From NCBI GenBank assembly GCA_014084085.1, contig NPFB01000119.1, positions 53,692-117,691 on the forward strand: 64,000 nucleotides of DNA, given 5' to 3'. Numbering within the stretch: position 1 is the stretch's first letter; the number at the start of each line of letters is the position of its first letter. Under the pieces are notes generated by a model. It was not told where the DNA came from. It was given only the letters and a program-made list of their open reading frames with translations, and ran no database searches. This document shows, piece after piece, positions 50,404 to 61,200 of this stretch. Source of the stretch: Hondaea fermentalgiana (Eukaryota > Sar > Bigyra > Thraustochytrida > Thraustochytriidae). The position numbers were made by a program, and so were the translations under genes.

Positions 50404-50882
50404 GCTCGAGTCTGTGCAGCCCTCGCGGGCCAGACTACGCCGCGCCGCAGAGCTCCGGATCCCGCGCAGGCGCGCGCAGGCGCGCGCGCGGTTTCTCTTC
50501 CGCGCGCTCTGGGGCGTGCCCCTGCGTCGCGCCACGCCGCGCCGCGCCGCTGGCCGCAGCGGCGCCCTCGATCCGCTTTTGCTCGCCTTGCGGCCAGAGT
50601 TCACTGCGGCGGGAAAAAGACGTAGGCGGCACATTCGTTGCGGCTCATTCGTGCCTCTGCGCCAGGCTCCACATATGTGGCAGGCACCACATCTGTTGGG
50701 CTCGCTCGGGCGCCTCGTCGCGTCGCGTCGCAGAGCAGAGATCGCGAGGGCGGCGCGGCGAGGCGCGGGGAGGGAGAGGCGAGGCGCGCGCGCGACCCGC
50801 GTCGTGAGAGGGAGCGCCCGGGCGGAGGCCCGTTCGCCGCGCGAGTCTCGCTGCTCCGGCGCGAGGGCGCCTGGACAGGAAG
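50404..50882. promoter_or_regulatory. Divergent promoter of PAN2 and MCTS1
   Basis: 479-bp bidirectional, GC-rich spacer with GCGCGC and CGCCGCG tracts and a CCACATATGTGG palindrome at 50670-50681. No TATA box is obvious. Confidence 0.5.
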
Positions 50883-51613
50883 ATGTTCCGCAAGTTCGTG
50901 GCAGGCGAGCAGATCTCGACGCAGACGCCAGTCAAGTCGTCGGTGCAGCGCGGGCTCACGAAGAACATCGGAGACCAGTACCCGGACTTGTCCGCTGACG
51001 TGCTCGATGAGGTCCTCCCGAAGAAGTCGCAGATTCTCATTGCAAAGTGGTACGTGAAGAGAGCAGAGGAAATAAGAAACAAATACCAGGGCGGGTTTGA
51101 AGCAGAGCGAGAAAGAAATGATTCTCCGTCTTTTCTTCTTTTTTTTGGGGGGGGGGGCGGAGGGGGCGAAGGAGGGTGGTGAGATGTAGCTGAGGACAAA
51201 AGCTGACATATTTTCTGAACAACAAAATCAGCCAGGACCATGTGAACCTCGTGGTTTCGGGAGATTCGAAAGAAGTTCTTTTCTTCAACCAGCGTGAGGG
51301 ACCGCAGTACCCTACGCTGAGGTTATTGTACAAGGCCGGTGACTTTATGACCAAGGTTTGGGTAGACGCTGGCGCGATCAAGCCGCTTATTGGTGGTGCT
51401 GACCTTATGTGCCCCGGTATCCGGCAGGACAAGCTCGAGGACTTTCCCGCCGACACACCCGTGCAGATCATGGCCGAGGGCAAGGAGCTTCCCTTTGCTG
51501 TCGGTATCACCAAGCTTTCGGCTGCCGAGATTAGGGCGACCAACTCTGGCATTGGCGTGGAAATTCTGCACAGTTTGGGCGATGGACTGTGGAACTGCCC
51601 TACTGTTGATTAG
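50883..51613 (+). CDS. MCTS1: MCTS1/MCT-1, PUA-domain translation factor (one intron)
   Basis: Exons 50883-51049 and 51232-51613 give 182 residues, the family length (human 181). MCTS1 works with DENR in re-initiation and ribosome recycling, binding the 40S subunit. Exon 1 encodes MFRKFVAGEQISTQTPVKSS through VLPKKSQILIAK; the split codon TG|C gives Cys, and exon 2 resumes QDHVNLVVSGDSKEVLFF, so the junction restores the family pattern K-C-x-D/E-H. The PUA domain covers ~90-175 (GAIKPLIGGADLMCPGI, AVGITKLSAAEIRATNSGIG, LGDGLWNCPTVD). The 182-nt intron starts GTACGTG, ends ATCAG, and holds a run of 10 G followed by GGAGGGGGCGAAGGAGGG. Without splicing the frame hits a stop in the intron. Confidence 0.93.
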
Positions 51614-51972
51614 CTGTAGGCAGCATGATGAATTCATCTTGTTTCTTCTTTTCTTTCGACTTTCCTCGTCCTCCTTCGTTTCCTTTGTTTCTTTTCTATT
51701 TTTCGTGGTCCTCTTGTGCGCGTGTATGAGTCTCCAAAAGCTCAGAGTTTCAAGATCCACTGCCAATGCATCACTTCGTCACAACTATTGGCTTTACTAC
51801 ATTCATTCACATTTGTGTTTAGAATTTTTATAAAAAGGGAGAATCTGATCCATCCCGAGTCTCTACTGGCAAAGATCATGTGCAGGCAGCGATCTTACTC
51901 AGAATAAGACCTGCGACACGTCCTCGAGATTTCTGTCACAATTGTTCAGTGGTGGAATGGGGGATTCGGGGA
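51614..51972. terminator. Convergent 3' region of MCTS1 and the FAD oxidoreductase
   Basis: 359 bp; T/C-rich after the MCTS1 stop, with TTTTTATAAAAA at 51825-51836, about 210 nt past the stop. No gene. Confidence 0.45.
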
Positions 51973-53430
51973 TCATGGACGACGGAAAAAGTGCACAGCG
52001 GCAACCGTGGCAGCTGCGAGCACGGTGAGCGCTGCGCTCGTGCGCAGGGCTGGAAGCAAGGATTCGCTATCTCGTGCGTCTCGGTCAAGCTTGACATCTT
52101 CCTCTGGCATGATCCAGTTGGCCTCAGAAACTGGCCTTTTGCCGAGGATTGAGCGCGCCACATCGAGCGCGCTTTGAACGCCGCTCTCCTGCAAGGGAAT
52201 TCGCCAAGCGTTCCATGCGCCGCAGAACCATACGCCACCCTTGCCTTGGTGCTTGGCGAGTTCCTGCAGTGCCTTTCGCGTATGTGTGCGCATAATAGGA
52301 CGTTCGAACGATATAGGATCGGTAACGAGAGACTCTGGTGCGATATCGACCACGGGATTCCACGTTTGAAAGAGATCACCCTTGATTTCCGGGAAACTAT
52401 CGTTCATCCAGATGGTGAACATCGAGGCAGCGCCGGCGGAAAGGCCAACGCTCATTGGGGCCCAGTGCGCGCGCTTCTGCGGCATGACACGCGAGTCGCG
52501 GTGAATGACAACCTGGCTCTCCTCGTGTTCAAAGGACTTGAGCACATCGGCGAGATCCTTGTTGCCATCTTGGACCAGATAGACGCCGTGATTAGCTTGA
52601 GTAGCCATGATAACGTGGTCAAAGGTCTCCTCGATGCTTGCCTCCTGGTGGTTATGGGTGTAGTCTACAACGGGACGCCCGTCGGGGCCCGGCGCAACGC
52701 GATTCACCGCTACGCCCGTAAGCACTCTGGAAACTTCCGATGTGAGCTGACGAACAGCGTCCTGCGTTCCATAGCGGGTGCGGAATTGGCCATGCGTCGC
52801 GGTGCGCGCATAAAATTGCATCACAAGCTCTGCCGGATAATCGAGACATGCCTCGTATGAGCAAGTGCACACCATGGACAGCGTGGGCAATAGGGCCTTG
52901 TTCAGATAGGCGTCAGACAGGCCCAAAAAGTCAGTGGCAAACTCGCGGAGCGTCATGCCCGCCAGCTCGGGGTCGCCGAGATGCCTTTGGCACGCCGTGG
53001 AGAAGCGAATGCCGTCTCTCCAAAGTTTGATTGTCTCCCAGGGACGGCGAAAATCAATGTAAGTCGGCACGGCCCAATTGAAGAGAAAGTTGCTACGCCC
53101 CACGCGCATGATCGGGTTTGCCGCTCCCGACCGGAAAACTACCCATGCCCAGCTCCATGGCTCGATTTCTACACCGCTGAGTCTGTACAGCTCGATGAGG
53201 TTAGGGTAGTAGGTGCGGCTGAAAGATCTCGGTGGGGTGTTGAGATCAAAGTCCGAGCCGTCCTTCTTCTCGACGGTGACGCAGTGGGCGTCCATGCCTA
53301 CAGCGTCGAGCTTTTCAAAGAGGGTCACCTCCGCGCCCTCCTTGGCGAGGAGCCACCCGGCGCTGAGGCCCGCGATGCCAGTACCGATGACGGCCACGCG
53401 CATCTTTTTGTCCAAGTCCTCGCGCGCCAT
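51973..53430 (-). CDS. FAD-dependent amine-oxidase-like protein with C-terminal membrane anchor
   Basis: 485 codons, ATG at 53430. The N-terminal Rossmann motif is complete: RVAVIGTGIAGLSAGWLLAK with GxGxxG at 16-21 and the acidic strand end LFEK (E39) that binds the FAD ribose. Other amine-oxidase-type parts are NHGVYLVQDG with the preceding VIMATQ, YGTQDAVRQLTSEVSRV and, near the end, GVWFCGAWNAWRIPLQESG, the flavin-binding C-terminal motif. The overall pattern resembles the bacterial-like predicted NAD/FAD-binding proteins of the COG2907 type, often linked to cyclopropane or unusual fatty acid genes, and not classical monoamine oxidase. Residues ~457-482 (ALRTSAALTVLAAATVAAVH) form one hydrophobic helix with a short basic tail FFRRP, as in tail-anchored membrane proteins. 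Substrate unknown. The frame is open 206 codons further upstream through Arg/Pro-rich promoter sequence, not used. Confidence 0.8.
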   Translation of the reverse strand: MAREDLDKKMRVAVIGTGIAGLSAGWLLAKEGAEVTLFEKLDAVGMDAHCVTVEKKDGSDFDLNTPPRSFSRTYYPNLIELYRLSGVEIEPWSWAWVVFRSGAANPIMRVGRSNFLFNWAVPTYIDFRRPWETIKLWRDGIRFSTACQRHLGDPELAGMTLREFATDFLGLSDAYLNKALLPTLSMVCTCSYEACLDYPAELVMQFYARTATHGQFRTRYGTQDAVRQLTSEVSRVLTGVAVNRVAPGPDGRPVVDYTHNHQEASIEETFDHVIMATQANHGVYLVQDGNKDLADVLKSFEHEESQVVIHRDSRVMPQKRAHWAPMSVGLSAGAASMFTIWMNDSFPEIKGDLFQTWNPVVDIAPESLVTDPISFERPIMRTHTRKALQELAKHQGKGGVWFCGAWNAWRIPLQESGVQSALDVARSILGKRPVSEANWIMPEEDVKLDRDARDSESLLPALRTSAALTVLAAATVAAVHFFRRP

Positions 53431-54100
53431 CTCTCCTCTCCTCGGCCGCGCTCGCGCGGGACCCGCGGCCCTGCCTCTGCCGCCGCCTCGGCGCCCCTCC
53501 CTCGCCCGCTCGCTCGCCCGCTCGCTGCGCCGGGCCCGGGCTCGCGCGCGGTGGTTGGGACTTTGTCGCCGCCCGCTCGCCGCTTTCGCGCAGAGCTTCT
53601 CCCGGAGGGACTCGGCCGGGCCGTCGCTGCAGCCAGCAGCAGGTAGATCGACCGTCAGCCAGACGCCGAGCCCGGCGGCCTGCTCGCGCTCTCGACCAGC
53701 CTCCAGACGGGCGGGGTCCCGGCGGCTGGGCTCCGCGCAGCGCGGGCGGCCGCGCAGCGCGGGCTCCGCGCCGTGCTCGCCGGAGGGCCTTGCTCGGCCT
53801 GCCCGCGCTGGCTGGACGGGAGGATCGATGCGGAGGGAGGGGATGGGATGTGATGCAGAGGCGCCGCGCCTTTCCTGACCCCCTCCCTCCTCGCGCTCCC
53901 CGCGACGCCTCCCCACGCGGGCCTGCAGCGCAGGAGCGGGCAAGGGCTCGCAGTCCTGTCGCGCCGGGATCGACCGAGAACGAGCCGGCGGCCACGCGCA
54001 TCGCATGACGTGCTGCAGGCGGCAGCACTTTGGAACGACGGCAAGCAATGGCGAGTTGAAACAGCGACCAGAGCGATGCGAGCAAGCTGGGAGCTGGGTG

Positions 54101-54142
<42 letters not shown>
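54101..54142. repeat. (TGCC)n microsatellite
   Basis: About ten TGCC units in a row. Confidence 0.9.
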
Positions 54143-54143
<1 letters not shown>

Positions 54144-54893
54144 TTTCGTCTTTATTGTTCGCAGGCTAAACTGGAAAGTCGTGACGAGGTCCACGCCAAC
54201 GCGAGCTAGAACTGGCGCGAGTCGCGTCGCCGGGCGGGCGATCATGCATTTTTGCATTTATCATGCATGCTCGCATGTCATTCGGCGGAGGCGGGAGATT
54301 TGCGGCCAACCAGCCAGCGACAGCGAGCTGTTTGTGTGTGATCCGACGGCATTCAGAGGATGGGTGTGCATGCCGTGACATGCCATGCCATGCCATGCAC
54401 TGCACTGGACCGCAGGCAAATCTGAACCTCATTGCTCTCCGTTCGGAGTTCGGGTATGGTAGTATACAACGTAGGTGTTCTGGAGTGGTTTCGGAATAAG
54501 TCAAGTTTTGGATCAACTGCAAGTCGGTGGACGGAGTCCAGAGGCGAGCTGTGCCGAGGAGTCGGCCGCCCTCGACCCGCCTCGACCCGCGCCGCATCGC
54601 CCCACATAAACACTTGTGTTTCCTGAGGCCATCCCTGGTTTGTGAATTTGCTTGTTTCTTTTTCTTATCCAAGGGTGAGAGGAGCGGCTGCGGCCGTTTG
54701 CGGTTCCTCGATCATCCACTTTTCCGAAGGTTTCTTTTTGGCATCTCGTCTGGCAGCTTGCCACGACTCACGCGAATCTTTTTGACGATGCCGCTTTTGC
54801 CGCCGTCGTCGTCGCACTGGCAGTGCTTCTCTTTCATTTGTTTGTCTGTTTGATTGATTGATTGATTGATTGACTATTTTACATTGACCGCCT

Positions 54894-55105
54894 GTGTTTG
54901 TTTGTTTGTTTGTTTGTTTGTTTGTTTGTTTGTTTGTTTGTTTGTTTNNNNNNNNNNNNNNNNNNNNNNNNNNNNNNNNNNNNNNNNNNNNNNNNNNNNN
55001 NNNNNNNNNNNNNNNNNNNNNNNNNNNNNNNNNNNNNNNNNNNNNNNTTTGTTTGTTTGTTTGTTTGTTTGTTTGTTTGTTTGTTTGTTTGTTTGTTTGT
55101 ATGTT
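54894..55105. repeat. (GTTT)n microsatellite spanning an assembly gap
   Basis: Perfect GTTT repeats flank the 100-N gap on both sides (54894-54947 and 55048-55110). The true array is therefore longer than the assembled part, and the gap is probably a collapse of this repeat. Confidence 0.9.
54948..55047. other. Assembly gap (100 N) inside (GTTT)n
   Basis: Exactly 100 N with the same repeat on both sides. Confidence 0.95.
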
Positions 55106-55329
55106 TGTTTGACTTCTCGTGGCGGATCCTCTCCGGGCGAGGCTAAGGCCACCCCTTCATACTCTCCGCGACAAACTCTGGTGGGCGTGTGCTTGGGCAT
55201 GCGCGCGAGGCGAGCGGTGTCGTGAAGCGAGCTTGCGGTGGCTTTGGGCGCAGAGGCCGAGAAGAGGTTGATCCCTGCAATCAGCAGCAGCCGCACCAGC
55301 AGCGAGAGCGGAGCCGAGACGAAGCGAGC

Positions 55330-56821
55330 ATGAGGCTCATCAAGAAGAACGTGTCCGCCAAGGACGGCGAAGGCTCCGTCGTCCTATGCGCGGACGATGG
55401 AGAAGACATGTGGCATGTATATAACCTGATCTCGAACGGGGATCTGGTCAAGGCGACGACCTTCCGCAAGGTCGTCAAGGAGGGCACCACGGCGGTGTCT
55501 TCTCAGCGCGTACGGCTCACGCTGAGTATCCGCGTCGAGGGCGTCGACTTCGATCCTGAAGAGTGCTCCATCCGCCTCAGCGGAAGGAATCAGACCGAGA
55601 CCCCGCACGTCAAGCTCAATGCCTACCACACCATTGCACTCGAGCCGCACCGCAACTTCACCATTTACAAGACGCGATGGGACACCATCTTTCTCGAGAG
55701 GCTTGACACCGCTTGCAATCCTGTCAAGCAGGCACAGCTCGCTGCGATTGTGATGCAACCGGGCCTTGCTCACGTCTGCCTCATTACAGGTCACATGACT
55801 ATTCTTCGCGCCAAGATCGAGCGCAATATTCCTAAAAAGCGAGCCGATGGCAAAATTCACCGCGAAAACGTGAACAAGTTTTTCGAAATGGTCTTGCAAG
55901 CCCTTTTGCGCGAGGTAGACTTTAGTATCGTCAAAAGCGTGGTGATTGCGAGCCCAGGCTATGTCAAGGATGACTTTTTCAAATATATGCAGGCAGAAGC
56001 GGTACGTTATTCGCGGGCCGATGGGGATCAGCAGCTTCTTGCTCGGCTCAGCCCAGCACCTTGTGGTGACTCGTACGCGTGGAGGCCCTCTTGTGACGAT
56101 TATGACAACTAACACGTTCTTTGCGTACATGACTTGGCGCTGTTTTACTATTCTCACACAGTCAAAGCGCCCAGATCTCAAACCCCTCTTACAGAACAAG
56201 GAGCGCTTTGTGCTTGCGCATGCCTCATCAGGTTTCAAGCACGCGCTCGATCAGGTTCTGGCTGACCCAAAACTGCAATCCCAGCTCCTTGATTCGCAGG
56301 CGGCCAAAGAGGTCAAGGTTCTCAACAAGTTCTTCAAGATGCTCAATGACAATTCGGAAATGGCCTTTTACTCCTTTCCGCACGTACGCGCCGCACTCGA
56401 AAAAGGAGCAATCGACTCGCTGCTCATCACAGATTCACTCTTTCGATCTTCAAATATCAAACAACGTCGACAATACGTCGATCTTGTTGAAGCTGCGCGA
56501 GATGCTGGCGCCAAAGTGTACATGTTCTCTGCACTCCATACTTCAGGAGAGCAGCTCACGCAGCTCTCGGGAGTTGCTGCGATACTCCGCTTTCCTCTGC
56601 CAGAACTTGATGACGTTGAGCTTGGTCTCGACCCGGACGCTGTCGAAGAGTCGGAAGAAGATGACCCGTATGCAGGCATCGATGATGACGACGAGGACGA
56701 TGAGGATGGTGGGCAAGAAATTTCGCTCAGCAACGACGTTGCGGATCGGGCTGTTCAACCGGGAGCCACTCTTACCCACGAGGACGAAGACGCTCGCGAA
56801 GCGCTCAAAGACATGTTCTAG
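55330..56821 (+). CDS. PELO: Pelota/Dom34 ribosome-rescue factor (one intron)
   Basis: Exons 55330-56001 and 56162-56821 give 443 residues. Pelota resembles eRF1 and, with Hbs1 and ABCE1, splits stalled ribosomes in no-go and non-stop decay. Exon 1 (224 codons, phase 0) covers the N-terminal Sm-like domain (MRLIKKNVSAKDGEGSVVL, EDMWHVYNLISNGDLVKATT) and the central domain (PGLAHVCLITGHMTILRAKI, ending YMQAEA). Exon 2 resumes SKRPDLKPLLQNKERFVLAH and carries domain 3 (AAKEVKVLNKFFKMLNDNSE, IDSLLITDSLFRSSN, HTSGEQLTQLSGVAAILRFP). The junction agrees with the family. As expected for Pelota, no GGQ motif is seen. The ~60-residue acidic tail (EESEEDDPYAGIDDDDEDDE) makes it longer than human PELO (~385). 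The 160-nt intron starts GTACGTT and ends CACAG. Divergent from the FAD oxidoreductase. Confidence 0.94.
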
Positions 56822-56980
56822 TCAGCTTTCAGTCCTCTCTTTTTCGCTTCACACAAAACCATCGGCAAGAGATAGACGCCACCGTCACCACCACTACGAA
56901 GCAAAGTTTGAAGGTTTGCAAGACTTGAGCGTAAGATGAAAATGAACGGGTGAGGGAAGATACACTTAGGCCTTTTACAG

Positions 56981-57014
56981 TAATAATGATGATGATGATG
57001 GTGATGATGATGAT
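56981..57014. repeat. (GAT)n trinucleotide tract
   Basis: About ten GAT units with one GTG interruption, between the stops of two convergent genes. Confidence 0.85.
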
Positions 57015-57673
57015 CACCAACGTTGCTGGTACCAGAGATGCCTTACGAGTCGTCTTGCGCGAAGTTGCCTCCACCAGCATTGTATGCGCGTGATGAAGCT
57101 TAGAAACTTTGGAGTGCGCATACGAAAGAGTAGCCTTGGGTCCGTACCGCTTCGATCCAAAAAAAAACGCAAACGCTCCTTGTACGGGAGTCCCCGCGAG
57201 ATCGCAGGATTCTGCACAAGACCACGTGGAACCATGCGCGGATGATAGAGTTCTGCATCGCGAGTGCGCTCGGCCTCCCAGTAAGCAGCATCGCGTTCTC
57301 CGCTCAAAATGAACTCGTTGAGAATTGAAATGGGTCGGTCGTAGACAATATTTTTTTCACGTCTCTCGAGTTGATGATGTGAAGAAGCGAGTCGTCCACG
57401 CGCGCGCACTTCATGCTGGTGAACTTGATTTTTCTGTCCATCTACGTCTTTGATCCAGCCGCGTCGGAACGAGGGTACGTGTGAGATGCCGCGATTTCGC
57501 TTTCTTGCGAGCGGAAGATCCTTCTTTTGCCATGAAGAACGGCGCACGGTCTGAGAGAGCTCTTCACGTTCATTACCGAGTATGTTTGCTGCCGCCAAAG
57601 CATTAGACCTCACAATCTCGGGTTGCACGGGCCGCACGGCCGCGTACGACCTCCACGGCGTTGCACAATCCAT
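57014..57673 (-). CDS. Small basic protein with IQ-like motif, function unknown
   Basis: 219 codons from the first in-frame ATG (57673) to the stop at 57014. The frame is open a further 66 codons upstream, but only to a GTG, so either this ATG is the start or a 5' exon is missing. The protein is basic (KKDLPLARKRNRG). Its C-terminal 25 residues, FITRIQCWWRQLRARRLVRH, fit an IQ motif (IQxxxRxxxxR), the usual calmodulin-binding helix. A segment ILNEFILSGERDAAYWEAER and KERLRFFLDRSG suggest a mostly helical fold. No family was recognised. It is convergent with Pelota (192 bp) and on the same strand as the receptor genes that follow. Confidence 0.5.
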   Translation of the reverse strand: MDCATPWRSYAAVRPVQPEIVRSNALAAANILGNEREELSQTVRRSSWQKKDLPLARKRNRGISHVPSFRRGWIKDVDGQKNQVHQHEVRARGRLASSHHQLERREKNIVYDRPISILNEFILSGERDAAYWEAERTRDAELYHPRMVPRGLVQNPAISRGLPYKERLRFFLDRSGTDPRLLFRMRTPKFLSFITRIQCWWRQLRARRLVRHLWYQQRW

Positions 57674-58245
57674 GCCAGTGCCTTGTGGATTTGAAATGCA
57701 TGCACCCAAGGATAACAAGATTGCTTTGACGACGCTCAGAATAAATTGAAGTGAAGATACAGATACCTGATTTCTTGCCCTATCGTAAGATCCAGACGCG
57801 TGAGCAACTAAACAACGCCGGCACCACTGTCGCCGTCGATGATATGGCCGACCACGCGATAGCGAACTCACAATCAGTGGCTCAGTGAGTCGCAGTGAGC
57901 CAGTTACAAAGCTTCGTCAGGCGCACACCTAAAGTGCATTCCTCGATGGTGTGAGACTTTGCCTTGGAGTTGGGGACCAAAGTTTTTGACTTTCTCTCAC
58001 AGTCACTGTCAATACAAGCCTCGCAAAACAAAACAAAAAATTGAATTTGACAAATTGGAGAGTAGAAAAACTTGAACTTAAAGCGTTGTGCTTCTATTTT
58101 ATAAAAATAGACTTTGGCCTCAGCGCCGCGACGCAGACGCGGACTCGGAACATCGGAACATATTTTTTATTAAAATAAAAAATTAGAGTCGTAACGGATC
58201 AATTTCTTTGGTTTTACAGTTAGCTGGAGGGGCCAAGGCCGCGCT
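57674..58245. other. Spacer between the IQ-motif gene and GPCR gene 1
   Basis: 572 bp. Near the receptor stop (58246) lies the A/T-rich stretch TATTTTTTATTAAAATAAAA (58160-58179), a possible hairpin, and TATTTTATAAAAATA (58095-58109), about 140 nt past the stop. No gene. Confidence 0.5.
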
Positions 58246-61200
58246 TTATTCGACGACAGTGGATCCCTTCGTCGTGGCGACCTTTGTAGAGCCCACAACA
58301 CTTGAACCTGTAGGACCGTTGCCACGTGAAGCTTTCGAAGCCTTGGTAAGGACGTTCCCCCCCGCCCCTGAAGTCTCTGGTGCCCCAAAGACTGCAAAGT
58401 ACATCTTGGGACAGAAGATGAGTGCAGTTGTGGAGAAATCGTTGAGAAAGATTGCAATGGCACGGATGAACATTGACGTCTCAGCATCATCCGCAGTCAG
58501 AACAATGACAGGAAGTGCAAGCAAAAGAACTTGAAGGTTTCCGAGCATGGCAAGACTCAAATATTTCGTCTCTGCGAATACACCATTCATCTTGCGACAC
58601 TTGTAGCTCAGGTACGCTCCATAGAAGAGAAGGGACAAATGGTAGACAGCGACGAGAGTGATAAACATCCGCGAGCTAGGGCTCTCGCAGGCGCCGTTCA
58701 AGGGATTCAACGTTGGGCGGACAAACTTGAGGGGATCTGTCACTGACCAAATGATAAGAATGAGCAGCTCCACGCAGACGAGACCCGCCAGGGAAACGAG
58801 AGTTCTCCGCAAGGACACGCCTCGTGACTTGCGCATCTTTGCCGCATTCTTGAAGACCTTTGCCACACGCTGAAGCTTGACAATCATGCTGCAGTATGTG
58901 ATGGCGAAGCCCAGCCCGTAAAACCAAGGTTGAGCCATGCAAGCCCAGTTCGCTGCATCGTTGTACCCGTCCCCTGCCGCCGGGCCTTCGCTATCATCAA
59001 TAGCCATGACGAAAATCGTGGTTGAAGACACGATTGTGCCGACGCCCACCAGAACAAGCAAGGCAGGCTGCGAGGCCTTGACGATGATGTGCTTGCGCAT
59101 GAGACCTGTCCACACGATGCAAAAAAATGCAAAAACACAGTTCATGCTTGCAAGTACACGAGCAATCGATTTGACACTGCCGATACCCTCCTTTTCTTCG
59201 TCTACTGCACAGCTCATGACCATGTCGTGCGTGAAGGTTGAATCGCATGTCTCATTGCTCGTGTAAGAATACATGGGCGTGAAGTAAAATCCACACTCGC
59301 ATCTTGCAGGAACTCCATCAATGCTGTTTGCCTCTGTGCAATACGCATTTGCTGGACAGCCATCTGCACAGAGCGCAGGCGCTGGTGCGTCGACGTACAT
59401 GATGAGCACGTAATACGTTTCTACATTTCCATCATCGACAGAAACCTGTCGCGCAGCCTGAACGACGACAATTTTCTCCATGCTGGTACCAAAGGCATCA
59501 TTCCATGAAACCTTGAAGGCACCACCTCCCACCTTAAAGGCGTTGAGACGTAGGTCAGCCTCAAAACTATTTCCCAGCGAAGAAACTGCTTCCACCTGCT
59601 GCACGAACTCCGTGTACAAGTGAGGGTCCGATACGTTCCACGCTTCGTGCACAGCAGCGTCGCCATGGGCCACAAGATTAAAGTCAGAGTCGAGGACAAT
59701 AGGGAAAAAGTCGGGCGCTACCAAAACGCTACCAGCGTTGATCTCTCCAAGAATGGAAGTCATCTCAGCATCCGAGCTTGCCAGCTGAATGCTTGTGACG
59801 ATCTCGCCAATGAGCGCCCGCGCGTTGGTCTCGGAACACGGCGCCGAATACGCAGCGGAGCAGGCTTCCACCACTGGCGCGCGTTCACGGCGATAGCCGC
59901 CCACCAGGTAGTACTCCTTGTTGTCCTTGCTGATCTTGTTGACAAAGGCGACAAAGTTGCTGAAGCCCTCTTCACCAGGAAGTTCGACCCAGCCACCGCC
60001 TGCGTTGGCCTTTGCTTTCAGGTTTTCGTGTGAAGCGTCCACCTCACCAATGCGGCGTGCCGCAAAGGCGGCAGCCACACCTCCACCAACACGACTTGCG
60101 TCGACAGTGTCTGCCATGACGGTCTTGCTGGCGTAGTCGACAATGAGGACGCCGAAGCCGCCGGGCATGACAAACTCCTCCGATGTAGCATTGTTGATAT
60201 CAACAAAGAGGTTATTGGCTTCGATCCGAGTGAGAACGTCGACTTCAGCATGCGCGGAAAGCGTGAGGACATTTCCAATGGCGCACGACTCGCTATACTC
60301 GACAGAGCAGGTGCTGCACAAAGAGCTCGCTGCGGCTGGATCGCGAATGTGATTGAACCCTGCGCCAAAGTAGTAGTCATTCCCAAAGAGCTTAACTCCC
60401 GTCACGTAGCTGACTTTAACCTGGGCAGCTGCCGTTGAGGACACCGTCCAGTCGTACTTGGCCCATCCTCCGCCCCCAAGAGCTGCATCACGGAACTGCT
60501 CGTGCAGAACGGTGCCGTTCTGCTTGGTGAGGTCTGGAACAAAGAGAAGAGATATCTCATAGAGCGTCTGGCGGATCCAATCGGAACGAGTGTGAGCAAA
60601 GGCTCCACTTGTGAAGTCGTCTCCGAAACCGAACGCAAAAATGTACCAGCTTCCGTCACGATAGGTGTTGTCTCTCGGGAAAGTGATCTCATTCCAGACC
60701 TCCCGCAGCTCAGCGGGCGTCTCGGCGGCCATGGCGCTGTACAGTACAGCGCCCACAAGCGACCGTACATTTTGAATGTTGCAGCGCCTGTTGACCGAGG
60801 TCGGACAGGCGTCGATGTCCATGCGGGGAAGAAGGCGATGAGCTAGACCCGCAAGAACGACGTACGAGTGTCCAAAGGCATCAACACCCTTCGCGTAGCC
60901 AAGAAAAGAAATTGGTTCGTCCGGATAGTCTTCAGAGACAAAGTTGAACTTGAACCAGCCGTCACTTTCTGCCGCTGACGCAGCGAGGATTTCGTCGGAA
61001 AGCCCATCCTGAACGGTGGAGACGCCGAGTGCCGCAGCCATTTCTTCGAGTGTCAGATTGCTGAACCCCGTTGCGTCGCGGCCATTGGCGACACAGCGCA
61101 TCGTGTCCGCGTCGAAAATGAAAGGCGCGAAACCGAAGCCATCGTCGACGTTGAAAGACTTGCTGTTGACAAGAGACGCGAACGCGCTAATGTTGGTTGC

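Larger units (their letters stand above)
53431..55329. promoter_or_regulatory. 1.9-kb divergent spacer between the FAD oxidoreductase and Pelota, with an assembly gap
   Basis: Promoters of both flanking genes are expected here. It holds (TGCC)n at 54101-54142, GCATGC-rich palindromes at 54243-54275, (CATGC)-like repeats near 54370-54400, (TTGA)n near 54850-54875 and (GTTT)n around the 100-N gap. No gene is supported. Confidence 0.5.

Noticed and set aside
53431..54048. 206-codon extension upstream of the FAD oxidoreductase
   Set aside because: Arg/Pro/Ala-rich and compositional; the Rossmann motif needs a start very close to MAREDLDKK.
54866..55225. Phe-Val-Cys-Leu repeat protein across the third gap
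   Set aside because: Pure translation of (GTTT)n, same in every frame.
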